Shown: piece after piece, positions 15,084 through 24,369 of the stretch | Numbering within the stretch: the first letter of the stretch is position 1 | Layout: each line of letters starts with the position of its first letter | DNA from: Rouxiella silvae | GTDB lineage: Bacteria > Pseudomonadota > Gammaproteobacteria > Enterobacterales > Enterobacteriaceae | Assembly: GCF_002093625.1 (NCBI RefSeq) | Contig: NZ_MRWD01000036.1 | Location: 1-56,122, forward strand | Length of the DNA stretch: 56,122 bases | Reading direction: 5' to 3' | Notes under the pieces: model-generated | Seen by the model: the letters and a program-made list of their open reading frames with translations, nothing else | Database searches by the model: none | What the model was told of the DNA's origin: nothing | Program-made: the position numbers and the translations under genes

Positions 15084-15941
15084 TTATTGTGGCACGGTGT
15101 CCATACCAAACCATTTGATGGCCAGCGTTTTCAGCGTGCCGTCCTGCTTGACCTGAGTAATGGCATCGTCGAACATCTTTTTCAGCTCAGGATCGCTTTT
15201 ACGGATGCCCACCGCAGAACCAGAGCCGAGCAGACCGCCGATGAACAGTGGACCCGTCAGTTGCATATCCTCATTACCCGCTTTTGCCTTGGCGCCGTTC
15301 AGATAGGTGGTTGAAGCAAACACCATGTCAACGCGGCCGGACTTCAGGTCAAGATCGTGCTCTTCAGTGGTTTTATACTGACGAATAGTGACGATGTCTT
15401 TCATGTATTTCTGCAAAAACTGCTCGCCAATCGACGAACCCTGCACGCCGATCACTTTGCCTTTCAGCAGTGGGGCAATTTTTGCCACTTCCGCCTGCGC
15501 ACCGGCTTCGTCGGTGGTTAAGGAGAAGCGTTTACCTAAATCGGGGAGCTTGGCCAGCGGGCTGTCTTTTAATACGGCAAAGGTTTGTCCGGTATTGCTG
15601 TAAGGAATCGAGAAATCGATGATTTTCCTGCGCGCATCGGTGGCAGAAAGTCCGTCCATTATCGCGTCGAACTTACCGGCATTAAGCGCGGGAATTACGC
15701 CGGCAAAAGGCTGGACCACGATTTCGCATTTGACGTTCATTTTCTGGCATAAAACTTTATAGAGATCGATTTCAAAACCATCGAGCGTGCCATCAGGTTT
15801 AGTAAAATTGAACGGACGGAATGCCCCTTCAGTCGCAATTTTCACTACGGTCCATTTTTTTCCCTCTTCTGCATGACCACTGAAGCTGGTGACTAACGTT
15901 GCTGTTAAGCATAAAGCACTAACCAAGCTTGCCAATTTCAT
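15084..15941 (-). CDS. Periplasmic binding protein of the HisJ/ArgT/opine type
   Basis: A 285-residue solute-binding protein. The signal peptide is cleaved near GHA-EE (residue 24-25). The mature part has the SBP-3 landmarks EGAFRPFNFTKPDGTLDGFEIDL, DGLSATDARRKIIDFS and DGTLKTLAIKWFG. The pattern is that of basic amino acid or opine binders (HisJ, ArgT, OccT), but ligand residues were not tested. It is the last gene of the operon M20D-permease-permease-SBP. Confidence 0.9.
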   Translation of the reverse strand: MKLASLVSALCLTATLVTSFSGHAEEGKKWTVVKIATEGAFRPFNFTKPDGTLDGFEIDLYKVLCQKMNVKCEIVVQPFAGVIPALNAGKFDAIMDGLSATDARRKIIDFSIPYSNTGQTFAVLKDSPLAKLPDLGKRFSLTTDEAGAQAEVAKIAPLLKGKVIGVQGSSIGEQFLQKYMKDIVTIRQYKTTEEHDLDLKSGRVDMVFASTTYLNGAKAKAGNEDMQLTGPLFIGGLLGSGSAVGIRKSDPELKKMFDDAITQVKQDGTLKTLAIKWFGMDTVPQ

Positions 15942-15968
15942 GTTCTACAACCCCTTTAGTATTGATAG

Positions 15969-16691
15969 TTATTGAATAACATTGTGTTTTTTCACGGCTA
16001 ACGTCATGGTGGCGCGTAAATGTGGTGTCAGACGGTATTCAAGCAGCATGACAATTCGGCTAATGACCAAATTGATTAGCAGATAAATCACGCCGGTCAC
16101 CATAAACACTTCAAGCGCCCGATAAGTGTCGGAAATAATTTGTGCGGCGATGCCGGTAATATCCATCAGCGTGATGATTGAACACAGTGAGGTGGACTGC
16201 ACCATTGAAATCAGCTCGTTGCCGTAGGCAGGAAGGGCCTGGCGAATCGCGATGGGCAGAATTATCCTGCGTACCATCAGCAGGCGAGACATCCCGCAGG
16301 CGCGGGCGGCTTCAAGGGCCCCGTGGGGAACACTTAGCAGTCCACCCCGCAAAATTTCGCTGCCGTAGGCCGCCGTACACAGCGAAAGTGTTAGCAACGC
16401 GCAGCCGTAAGGTTCACGCAGCATCGGCCATAAAAAGCTGTGGCGAACGCTTTCGAACTGGCCCAGTCCGTAGTAAATCAGAAACAGCTGCACCAGCAGC
16501 GGAGTGCCGCGAAAGCAGAAAACGTAAATTCTCGCCGGTTCGCTAAGCCAGCGGTAGGGTGAAAGGCGGGCAAAGGCCAGCAGCAGGGCAAAGCAAAAGC
16601 CGATCGCTACCGAATAAAAACTCAGTTGCAGCGTGAGCGGAATGCCCGGCAGCAACTGCAGCAGCGTGTCCCACAGAAACTCGATGTCCAT
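15969..16691 (-). CDS. Amino-acid ABC transporter permease (HisM/OccM type)
   Basis: Inner-membrane permease of 240 residues with about five hydrophobic helices and the EAA loop GALEAARACGMSRLLMVRRIILP. The start ATG shares its first base with the last base of the stop codon of the preceding permease gene. With the neighbouring permease it should form a heterodimer, like HisQM. Confidence 0.92.
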   Translation of the reverse strand: MDIEFLWDTLLQLLPGIPLTLQLSFYSVAIGFCFALLLAFARLSPYRWLSEPARIYVFCFRGTPLLVQLFLIYYGLGQFESVRHSFLWPMLREPYGCALLTLSLCTAAYGSEILRGGLLSVPHGALEAARACGMSRLLMVRRIILPIAIRQALPAYGNELISMVQSTSLCSIITLMDITGIAAQIISDTYRALEVFMVTGVIYLLINLVISRIVMLLEYRLTPHLRATMTLAVKKHNVIQ

Positions 16692-17407
16692 TAGCGTTTC
16701 ACTCCGCGTGAATAATGCACTTCGGCTTTACGCAGCGACCAGCCAGAACAGGCCGAAATCAGCAGGTAAAGCAGCGCCGCGGCACAGTAGAAGTCAAAAG
16801 GTTTACCGGTTGATCCCGCGCCGGTTTGCGCCTTGTTCATCAGTTCCGCTAAACCGGTCACCGACACCAGTGCCGCTGCTTTCAATACCACCTGCCAAAC
16901 GTTGCCCATTCCCGGCAGCGCGTGGCGCAGCAGAAGCGGAATAATAATGCGCCGAATGCGTACCGGTGTGCTCATGCCAAAGGCTTTTGCTGCCTCCAGC
17001 TCACCCGGCGCAATGGCATAAAACGCCCCGCGAAACACTTCGGTTTGCTGAGCGCCGGCGGCAATTCCAACCGCCAGCATCCCGGCGAGAAAACCGGGAA
17101 AACTGATAAATTGCCCCTCACCGAACAGCTTGCCGAGGCTAGTCAGCAACTGACTGCCGCCAAAATAGAGTAAATAAATAATCAGCAGGTCAGGGATGCC
17201 GCGCACCACAGTGGTATAGGCATCAGCCAGATACCGCACCGGACGATTGCCGCAAACTTTTGCCCACGAGAACAGGCCGCCTATCACACCGGCCAGTAAA
17301 AAGCCGCACAGCGATAAGGCTATGGTCATCAATGCCCCCGATAGCAGCATTGGCCCCCATCCGCCTTGGCCGAAGCTCAGCGTTTCTAAAAATCCCAGAT
17401 TGCCCAT
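16691..17407 (-). CDS. Amino-acid ABC transporter permease (HisQ/OccQ type)
   Basis: Inner-membrane permease of 238 residues with the EAA loop GELEAAKAFGMSTPVRIRRIIIP. It directly follows the M20D hydrolase (35-base gap) and adjoins the second permease. No ATPase is present in the operon; the HisP-type gene at 9211 is the likeliest partner. Confidence 0.92.
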   Translation of the reverse strand: MGNLGFLETLSFGQGGWGPMLLSGALMTIALSLCGFLLAGVIGGLFSWAKVCGNRPVRYLADAYTTVVRGIPDLLIIYLLYFGGSQLLTSLGKLFGEGQFISFPGFLAGMLAVGIAAGAQQTEVFRGAFYAIAPGELEAAKAFGMSTPVRIRRIIIPLLLRHALPGMGNVWQVVLKAAALVSVTGLAELMNKAQTGAGSTGKPFDFYCAAALLYLLISACSGWSLRKAEVHYSRGVKR

Positions 17408-17442
17408 TTCTCTGTCCTTGTCGTTAGCCGGTTTGGCCGTGC

Positions 17443-18903
17443 TTAATGGCTACCGGGAAACGGTGGCTGCACGTCATCAGGGATCGGATTTACAAACGGC
17501 GTGCCTTCGAGCAGGCTGGCGTGTTCGATTTTTGCATCGGCAATCAGCCGTGGCTGAATAAAAAGACTGACAGCCGTGCTGGCCATCAGCTTGGCAGCGT
17601 GGGTTAACCCCTTGTGCGCCAGCGCCGATTTGCCCTGTGCCACCAACTGCCAAGAATGCCCCGGCGTACCGATGGTGTAAGTTGCGCTACGACACTGCAC
17701 GGTCGGCACCACCCAGCTCACTGAACCGACGTCGGTTGAGCCAATCATCGAGCTTTCAGGTCGGTCGAGCGGCAGCACGTAGTCACACAGCGTTTCACCT
17801 GGGCGATAGGCGGAGCCGGTACGCTGATAGGCGCTGCGGATCTCTTCTTGATTCATCGACTGCTGAAAACGCGCCGCGTAGGCATAGTCTGCATCGTTAA
17901 AGCCCGGTCCGCCGAGCTGCTCAAGATGTGACTGCATCAGCGTTTCGAGCACACGGTTGCCGACCAGATTGGCGTCACCGCTGAGAATATTGCGTTTCAT
18001 GCGAGTTTCGGTCATCAGCGCCGCGCCCTCGGCGACTTTATCGACCCGTTTAAGCAGTTCGGTAAGTTCCGGCAGCGTGCGGGTGCGCACGAGATAGCGC
18101 ACAGTTGCCTTGGCCTGTACCACGTTGGGGGAAAAACCGCCGGTGTCGGTAATGGCATAGTGAATACGGGCACTGCTCGGCATGTGTTCGCGCAGATAGT
18201 TAATGCCCACGTTCATTAGCTCAACCGCGTCAAGTGCGCTGCGGCCCAAATGTGGCGTCGAGGAGGCGTGAGCGGCGCGGCCATAGAAGTGGTAGTTAAG
18301 TTCGTTGCACGCGAGGGAATGAGCATCCATCACGCAGTTAAACGCACCAGGGTGCCAGCAGATAGCGACGTCAACGTCTTCAAACAGTCCGGCACGCACC
18401 ATAAAACCTTTGGCCGAACCGCCTTCTTCTGCGGGGCATCCATAATAGCGCACACGACCCGGCAATCCGCTCGCCTCAAGATAATCTTTCACCGCCGTAG
18501 CGGCCAGCAGCGCCGACGAACCTAACATATTGTGACCGCAGCCGTGCCCGTTGGCTCCCTCTTCTAAGGCAACAGGCTCCGCCACATCGGCCTGCTGACT
18601 GAGGCCTGGAAGTGCGTCATATTCCCCCAGAATGGCGATAATTGGCCCACCTTCACCCGCTTCACCCATCATGGCGGTGGGTAAACCGGCCACGCCTTCG
18701 GAAACGCGAAATCCCTGTTTTTGTAACAGTTCGAGGTGTTCTTTAGAGGATTTGTATTCGGTGTAATTAACCTCGGGCGTGGCCCAGATACGGTCGCTGA
18801 GGTCCCAAAAGATGCTCTTTTTCTCATCGATTAACGACCAGACGTGTTTGAGCAATTCACCGTCGGCTGACGATGAAGATTCTGTCTCGGGGATCGGCTG
18901 CAT
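17443..18903 (-). CDS. M20D amidohydrolase related to p-aminobenzoyl-glutamate hydrolase subunit B
   Basis: A metal-dependent cytosolic amidohydrolase, 486 residues (E. coli AbgB 481). The metal-binding block GHGCGHN is at residues 119-125, followed by EEGGSAKG and CWHPG, which carry further ligands; a dimerisation lid follows. ATG 18903 is chosen because TAAGGA sits nine bases upstream; an ATG at 18939 would add 12 residues. It is first in an operon with two amino-acid permeases and a binding protein, so it probably cleaves the imported N-acylated amino acid or dipeptide-like compound. No AbgA partner is seen. Confidence 0.87.
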   Translation of the reverse strand: MQPIPETESSSSADGELLKHVWSLIDEKKSIFWDLSDRIWATPEVNYTEYKSSKEHLELLQKQGFRVSEGVAGLPTAMMGEAGEGGPIIAILGEYDALPGLSQQADVAEPVALEEGANGHGCGHNMLGSSALLAATAVKDYLEASGLPGRVRYYGCPAEEGGSAKGFMVRAGLFEDVDVAICWHPGAFNCVMDAHSLACNELNYHFYGRAAHASSTPHLGRSALDAVELMNVGINYLREHMPSSARIHYAITDTGGFSPNVVQAKATVRYLVRTRTLPELTELLKRVDKVAEGAALMTETRMKRNILSGDANLVGNRVLETLMQSHLEQLGGPGFNDADYAYAARFQQSMNQEEIRSAYQRTGSAYRPGETLCDYVLPLDRPESSMIGSTDVGSVSWVVPTVQCRSATYTIGTPGHSWQLVAQGKSALAHKGLTHAAKLMASTAVSLFIQPRLIADAKIEHASLLEGTPFVNPIPDDVQPPFPGSH

Positions 18904-19150
18904 GGCAATAGTCCTTATTGGCGTAGAAGGTTTACTCATCTATACATGTCTATTTGCCAAGCAATAAGGAGGCCAAGAATTCAATATATTTAAATTCAGA
19001 GAGAAAGGGGGGGAAAGACAGGCCTGAAGGGATAACGCGCAGAAGCACACCGGCGTAGATTTGAGCCAAAATGATCCATTTAACCGGTACAGTGTGAGGC
19101 GATGGTGCGACGGAGGATGCCGCAGCCAAAAATGAAATGATGACGAAGAA

Positions 19151-19843
19151 TTAGCCGAACAGTTTTAACAAAATCGGGAATAAAAACGGTGCCAGCAACG
19201 AGGTAATGATGCCGCAGATGACCAGCGCCAACGAGCTGAATGCGCCTTCCTGATAGTCAACTTCCGCACAGCGGGCAGTGCCCAGGGCGTGTGAGGCATT
19301 GCCCATTGCCAACCCGCGCGAGGCTTTGGTGGTGATTTTAAAAATGTTCAAAATGGCATGTCCAAAAACAGCGCCCAAAATGCCAACAAAAATCACACAC
19401 ACCGCGCTAATCGCCGGGATGCCGTTAATTGACTGTGCGGTGGCCATCGCAATCGGCGTAGTGACTGATTTTGGCAGTATGGAAGCGGCAATCTCTGGCG
19501 TGGCCCCCATCCATAGAGCAATGGCGGTGCCGGTGGTCATCGCTACCACGCTGCCGATAAAGCAGATACTGATAATGGATTTCCAGCGTGCGCGAATTTG
19601 GTGCAGCTGTTCGTACAGAGGGAAAGCCAGCGCCACCACCGCAGGCTGAAGCAGGTCATTGAGAATTTTACTGCCGGCAAAATAGCGCGCATAAGGAACA
19701 TGGGTGATGAGCAACAGCGGAATAATCACCACCATCGACATCAATAACGGATTGAGCAGCGGCATGCGCAGTTTAATTGCCAGTTTGCGGGTCGCGAAAT
19801 AGACCAGCAGCGTCAGGGGTAATGACCACCAGATCTCGCTCAT
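19151..19843 (-). CDS. yohK: LrgB/CidB-family membrane protein YohK
   Basis: An integral membrane protein of 230 residues (E. coli 231) with many hydrophobic helices and the conserved SITPIA-like block ([10 protein letters not shown]) and [12 protein letters not shown]. LrgB/CidB proteins are linked to export of small metabolites or murein hydrolase control. Its start overlaps yohJ by four bases, so the two are co-translated. Confidence 0.88.
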   Translation of the reverse strand: MSEIWWSLPLTLLVYFATRKLAIKLRMPLLNPLLMSMVVIIPLLLITHVPYARYFAGSKILNDLLQPAVVALAFPLYEQLHQIRARWKSIISICFIGSVVAMTTGTAIALWMGATPEIAASILPKSVTTPIAMATAQSINGIPAISAVCVIFVGILGAVFGHAILNIFKITTKASRGLAMGNASHALGTARCAEVDYQEGAFSSLALVICGIITSLLAPFLFPILLKLFG

Positions 19844-20238
19844 TGTTCGTCCTCCGTTTTACCCATAACGGGGGGTTCTCGGTGTATATAGTGTGACGAG
19901 AAAGCAACCACCAGCAGCACAATCAGCGTGCTGACCACGCAAGAAACCACCAATGGCCCAAACTGGCTACGCAATGGGTCGTAATAGTTCATTACGCCAA
20001 CGCCGATGGGCACAAACAGCAGCGCCATGTAGCGAAGTAATACGCTGCATCCGGGTTTGACCCACTTGTAAGGTAAGATCTGAGTGGAGAGCAGAGTAAA
20101 AAGGATCAGCATGCCAATAATACTGCCTGGAATCGTGATGGGAAGCAGGGCGGAAATCGCGTTGCCTGCGTATAAACAGGCATAAATTAGAATAAATGCC
20201 CGAATATATTGAATAGGTAGTGTCAAAATGGATCGCAT
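19840..20238 (-). CDS. yohJ: LrgA/CidA-family holin-like protein YohJ
   Basis: A four-helix inner-membrane protein of 132 residues, the length of E. coli YohJ. The core [17 protein letters not shown] ... [21 protein letters not shown] is characteristic. ATG 20238 follows AAAGG and gives the expected length; a longer frame from 20265 does not improve the match. It is upstream of and overlapping yohK. Confidence 0.9.
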   Translation of the reverse strand: MRSILTLPIQYIRAFILIYACLYAGNAISALLPITIPGSIIGMLILFTLLSTQILPYKWVKPGCSVLLRYMALLFVPIGVGVMNYYDPLRSQFGPLVVSCVVSTLIVLLVVAFSSHYIHREPPVMGKTEDEQ

Positions 20239-20369
20239 AGCCTTTGTCCCAGTCGATAACTGCATTCATCATACAATTAAATTATCGATGATGCTAGTGT
20301 GATCTGCATCACGTTGTGTTGCACCTTATTGATAAAAGTTATGACATATTGATTCAGTGCCCACAATAG

Positions 20370-20408
20370 AAAAAGCCCGCCTTGCCTGATGATATCGGCG
20401 AGACGGGC
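20370..20408 (-). terminator. Rho-independent terminator of the sugar-binding protein gene
   Basis: On the minus strand the stem GCCCG-TCT pairs with AG-CGGGC (one mismatch) and is followed by five Ts. It lies 35 bases past the stop codon at 20443. Confidence 0.7.
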
Positions 20409-20442
20409 GTTTAACTGTGCTTCAAGTGAGTGAAGGCTGGAA

Positions 20443-21519
20443 TTACTTTTTGTATTTGGCTTCCAGGGTAGCAAACCACGGCGCAGTAAAGTCTTCTGAC
20501 TTGCCCCAGCCTGGAATGATTTTACCCAATGCGCTGACGTTAACCGCGCTCGGTTGGCTCAGCAGCAGAGACTGTGGAATAACTTGCGCAGGGAATTCAT
20601 AGGTATCCGGCGTTTTATCACCGGCAATTTTCAATGCCACCAGACGCAGGTTAACGGCACCAATCAGTTGGGTATCAACGGCGGCGGTGAATTTCCACGG
20701 GCTGTCTTTCTCACGCATCAACTGCAAGTCCTGATTGGACGCATCAATGCTATAAAGCTTAATTTCAGTGCGGCCATTTTCTTTAAGCGCTTTATAGGCA
20801 CCTTGGCTAAAAGCGTCCCATGCGCCCCAAATTGCATCGATTTTACCCTTTGGATATTTGGCTAAAATCGCGCCGACCTGATTGGCAGTATCACCCTGCA
20901 CGTCGGAAGAAACCGCGCCAATCGACTCAAGCTGATGAATGCCAGGATTATCTTTGAGGATCTGCTGATAGGTCACGTTGCGACGTTCCATCGGCGGGAA
21001 TCCGGCAACCCACAGGCGCACAATGTTAGCTTTGCCGTTGAAATCTTTAACCAATTCGCCCATTGACGCCTTAGTTAACGAGGTGTCGTCCTGACGCGTA
21101 ACCGTCACGCCCGGCGTACCTTCAGTCACTTCAGTATCAAATACCGACACTGCAATACCGGCGGCAGTAATATGCTTGACCAGATTATTAGAGTAAGGAC
21201 CGCGGCCCTGAGAAAGAATAATACCGTCGTATTTTTGGCTGATTGCCTGATTCACAAAGTCCTGAAATTTAGCATCGTCCCCGTTGCTTAAAAAAGTATC
21301 AACCTTAAAGCCAAGCGCACGACCCTGCTTGATAGCCCCGGCCAAAAACTGGGTGGTATTGTCGTCAGAACCCAGATTACGGATAACCGCAATACGCACC
21401 GGACCACTGTGTTGGGCGATAGCGGCAGGCACGGCGGCCAACACCGGCTGCTCAGCTGCAAAGGTAGGCACGGCGGCAAACAGGCTTAAAGCGAGCAGTG
21501 AGGCGGACATTTTTTTCAT
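20443..21519 (-). CDS. Periplasmic sugar-binding protein (ribose/Peripla_BP_4 type), orphan
   Basis: A 358-residue secreted binding protein with a signal peptide ending near TFA-AE (residue 21-22). It has the two-lobe ribose-binding-like core: RIAVIRNLGSDDN, DGIILSQGRG, VSVFDTEV, WGAWDAFSQGAYKAL and YSIDASNQDL. ATG 21519 has GGAG eight bases upstream. It is single, with its own terminator and no permease or ATPase nearby. It may serve a transporter encoded elsewhere or a chemoreceptor. It is divergent from the aldose dehydrogenase gene. Confidence 0.85.
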   Translation of the reverse strand: MKKMSASLLALSLFAAVPTFAAEQPVLAAVPAAIAQHSGPVRIAVIRNLGSDDNTTQFLAGAIKQGRALGFKVDTFLSNGDDAKFQDFVNQAISQKYDGIILSQGRGPYSNNLVKHITAAGIAVSVFDTEVTEGTPGVTVTRQDDTSLTKASMGELVKDFNGKANIVRLWVAGFPPMERRNVTYQQILKDNPGIHQLESIGAVSSDVQGDTANQVGAILAKYPKGKIDAIWGAWDAFSQGAYKALKENGRTEIKLYSIDASNQDLQLMREKDSPWKFTAAVDTQLIGAVNLRLVALKIAGDKTPDTYEFPAQVIPQSLLLSQPSAVNVSALGKIIPGWGKSEDFTAPWFATLEAKYKK

Positions 21520-21867
21520 TATAGACTCCGTCAGGCGTTGGCTGAGATCGAGAAATAAGTACGGCACAAATAAAAATACAGAATAGTTATTTTTAGACAT
21601 CTATAAGGCTAGGTGTCCAGTTGAGCAAGCAGTGTAACCGCTTGTTTAAAAATTGGGAATGGGCTGGATTTATTATTTTTAGCACAGTGTTTATTCACTT
21701 TGGTTATAAGTCAGTCACCGGTGAGAGGGGTGACAAAGTTATGTAGATGCAGACTTTTCAGTGATTTAGCCGCGCTAAAATTTACAGTACCTATACAATA
21801 AGCCGCACGAGAGTCGAGATTACTGGTCTAAAATTAGTGTTTAGTCATTTTAAGAAGGGATACTTTT
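21520..21867. promoter_or_regulatory. Divergent regulatory region of sugar-binding protein and aldose dehydrogenase genes
   Basis: A 348-base AT-rich gap that must contain both promoters. A short palindrome CACCGGTG lies near 21716-21723, a possible operator core; no promoter could be assigned with confidence. No reading frame of note is seen. Confidence 0.4.
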
Positions 21868-23043
21868 ATGTCGATTTCATTCAATAACCTTTCCGCTATA
21901 AATCAAAAAGCTGCCTGGGGTCTGATGCTGGCCGTGGGTGCTGTTTCACTTCCTGCTTTGGCTTTCGCACAAGCCGCAGGCAAGCCGGTGCCGACGGTAG
22001 CAGTAAAAGTACAGACTGAACTTACCGGGCTTAATCATCCGTGGTCTTTGGCATTTTTGCCGGATAATCAGGGCGCACTTATCACCGAGCGCGGCGGCAA
22101 TCTGCGCCTATGGCAGCCGGGTAAGCCGCTCTCTGCGCCGATTACCGGTGTGCCGAGTGTTTGGGTTGAAGGGCAGGCCGGACTGTGGGACGTGCGCATC
22201 GCTCCGGATTTTGACAAAACTCGGCGAGTCTACTTAAGCTATGCCAAAAAAGATGACAAGGGACAGCCGCACGCCGAACTGGGGTATGGCACGCTCTCGG
22301 CCGATGGGCTGAATCTTGAAAACTTCAAGACTATTTTCGTAGAAACGCCTGCGCTTGAGAGCGGAATTAACCTCGGCGGCAAGCTGCTCTTCGACCCTCA
22401 AGGCAATATTCTGATGTCACTGGGTGATAACAATCAGCGCATCGAGGCGCAAAATCTCAATTCGCTACGCGGCAAGGTCATTCGCCTGACCGCAGAGGGC
22501 GGCATCCCGCAGGACAATCCGTTCGTCAAGCAGCTGGGTGCGCATCCTGAGATCTATACCTTTGGCAACCGAAATCCTCAGGCGCTGGCGTTTAATCCGT
22601 GGAGCGGTGATCTTTGGGAAACGGAGCACGGCCCGCGCGGCGGTGATGAGGTAAACATTCTCAAGCCGGGCAATAATTACGGCTGGCCGCTGGCGACCTA
22701 CGGCATTAACTACTCTGGCATGCCGATCCCAGAAGCCAAAGGTACCCACATCGACGGTATGGAGGACCCGCTATATTACTGGCGTATTTCGCCTGGGGTG
22801 AGCGGCATGGCGTTTTATAACAACGCCAAATTCCCCGCGTGGAAAGGTACCCTGTTGGTGGGCGCGTTAAAAGAAACCTCGCTGATACAGCTCAAAGTCA
22901 ACAATAAAAGGGTGCTGAGTGAAAAGCGTATGCTGACCAATTTGGGGCAGCGCATTCGTGAAGTGCAGGTAGGTCCGGATGGATATGTGTATGTACTAAC
23001 CGATGAAAGTGCCGGTAAATTACTTAAAATTTCGCCTAAATAA
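21868..23043 (+). CDS. PQQ-type soluble aldose sugar dehydrogenase (YliI/Asd-like)
   Basis: A periplasmic six-bladed beta-propeller quinoprotein of 391 residues, with a signal peptide ending near AFA-QA (residue 34-35). The family landmarks are HPWSLAFLPD, ITERGGNLRL, GQAGLWDVRIAPDF, GNRNPQALAFNP, WETEHGPRGGDEVNILKPGNNYGWP and GALKETSL. These shape the PQQ and calcium site. Such enzymes oxidise aldoses to lactones and pass electrons to the respiratory chain. The ATG has AAGGGA upstream. It is divergent from a sugar-binding protein. Confidence 0.88.
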   Translation: MSISFNNLSAINQKAAWGLMLAVGAVSLPALAFAQAAGKPVPTVAVKVQTELTGLNHPWSLAFLPDNQGALITERGGNLRLWQPGKPLSAPITGVPSVWVEGQAGLWDVRIAPDFDKTRRVYLSYAKKDDKGQPHAELGYGTLSADGLNLENFKTIFVETPALESGINLGGKLLFDPQGNILMSLGDNNQRIEAQNLNSLRGKVIRLTAEGGIPQDNPFVKQLGAHPEIYTFGNRNPQALAFNPWSGDLWETEHGPRGGDEVNILKPGNNYGWPLATYGINYSGMPIPEAKGTHIDGMEDPLYYWRISPGVSGMAFYNNAKFPAWKGTLLVGALKETSLIQLKVNNKRVLSEKRMLTNLGQRIREVQVGPDGYVYVLTDESAGKLLKISPK

Positions 23044-23052
23044 AGCCAATTA

Positions 23053-23087
23053 CAGGGCCTCGCCGATGACGATTCGGCGAGGCTCTG
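23053..23087. repeat. Strong intergenic inverted repeat between convergent genes
   Basis: A 14-bp stem with one G-U pair (arms 23053-23066 and 23074-23087, 7-base loop) lies between the aldose dehydrogenase stop and the MHS transporter stop. No T-run follows on either strand. It probably marks the shared transcript end or protects the mRNA 3' ends. Confidence 0.65.
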
Positions 23088-23091
23088 TAGA

Positions 23092-24369
23092 TCAACGACT
23101 GTTTTGCTGTGACTTGACTAACGCCCACAGGCTGAGCAGCGCAACGATCATCAGGTAGTAGCTCGGTGCCAGGCTGGTTCCGGTGGCGGTGATGAGCAAG
23201 GTGCAGATAAACGGCGCAAAGCCGCCAAAAACAGTTACCGCAATGTTGTAGCCGATAGCCATGCCGCTTGCGCGGGTGCTAACCGGGAACAGGTCGGCCA
23301 TCATCGAAGGTACTGCCGAGAAGTAGACCGATTTTAGCAGCGCCATCCAACAGACCAATGCAATCAGAGAGAACGCCGTGGTGTAGTGGGTCATCAGCCA
23401 GAAGCCAGGATAAATGGTCACCAGCAGCAGGATAAGCGAGCCCCACATCAGGGGTAAACGTCCCACTCTTTCAGCCCAAAGCCCCATAATCGGCGTAGCC
23501 ACGGTGAGGATCACCCCTGCCAACAGCGTAGCGGTAAAAGCAATCTGACCTGAAAAATGCAGCGTTTTGGTTGCGTAGGTTGGCACATAGTTCAACATAT
23601 AGTTGACCGCCGTTGATACCACCATCAAGCCAACCGCCATGCACAGCAGAGACTTTTGAGTGCCAAACAGCGTTTTGAGCGGCGATGCCGTTTTGTCAGA
23701 TTTAACAAAACTCTCGGCCTCGTCAATATTACGGCGGATGTACAACCCGACCGGACCAATCAATAGGCCGAAGGCAAACGGCAGACGCCAACCCCAATCC
23801 TGAATCTGAGATTCGGACAGCCACTGCGACAGACCCAGCCCGAACGCCGACGCCAGCAGCGTGCTTGCCCCCTGCGTGGCGAACTGCCAACTGGCGATAT
23901 ACGCCTTACGCTCGGGAAAATGCTCAACCAAAAACGCGGTAGAGCTGCCAAATTCCCCGCCCGCCGAAAAGCCCTGAATCAGACGCGCCAGCAAAATAAG
24001 CAGCGGTGCGGCCATACCAATCGTGGCGTATGACGGGGTTACTACGATAATCAGGCTGCCGAGGGTCATTAATCCGATTGAGGCCAGAAGTGAAGCTTTG
24101 CGACCGGCGCGGTCGGCAAAGGCACCTAAAACGACAGCGCCGAGCGGGCGAATAAGGAATGACACCCCGAAGCTACCAAAGGCCAAGAGCAGCGAAACGG
24201 TTGGGTCGGTGGTTGGGAAATAGGCCCGCGCGATATACGCCGCAAAAAAAGCATAGACCGCGATGTCAAACCATTCTAAGGCGTTGCCAACGCAGGTCAC
24301 AAACAGTGTTTTGGTCAGGCTGGGTTTCACCGCCGTGCGGGCAGGGCTTGCTGGGGATAGGTGGCTCAT
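23092..24369 (-). CDS. MHS-family MFS transporter
   Basis: A 12-helix inner-membrane proton symporter of 425 residues. The metabolite:H+ symporter hallmarks are the N-terminal GNALEWFD, the loop RPLGAVVLGAFADRAGRK between helices 2 and 3, and RLIQGFSAGGEFG in helix 4. Relatives carry proline, citrate, shikimate or oxoglutarate. It overlaps the M20 peptidase gene by four bases (ATGA), so it probably imports that enzyme's substrate or a related peptide or N-acyl amino acid. Confidence 0.9.
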   Translation of the reverse strand: MSHLSPASPARTAVKPSLTKTLFVTCVGNALEWFDIAVYAFFAAYIARAYFPTTDPTVSLLLAFGSFGVSFLIRPLGAVVLGAFADRAGRKASLLASIGLMTLGSLIIVVTPSYATIGMAAPLLILLARLIQGFSAGGEFGSSTAFLVEHFPERKAYIASWQFATQGASTLLASAFGLGLSQWLSESQIQDWGWRLPFAFGLLIGPVGLYIRRNIDEAESFVKSDKTASPLKTLFGTQKSLLCMAVGLMVVSTAVNYMLNYVPTYATKTLHFSGQIAFTATLLAGVILTVATPIMGLWAERVGRLPLMWGSLILLLVTIYPGFWLMTHYTTAFSLIALVCWMALLKSVYFSAVPSMMADLFPVSTRASGMAIGYNIAVTVFGGFAPFICTLLITATGTSLAPSYYLMIVALLSLWALVKSQQNSR

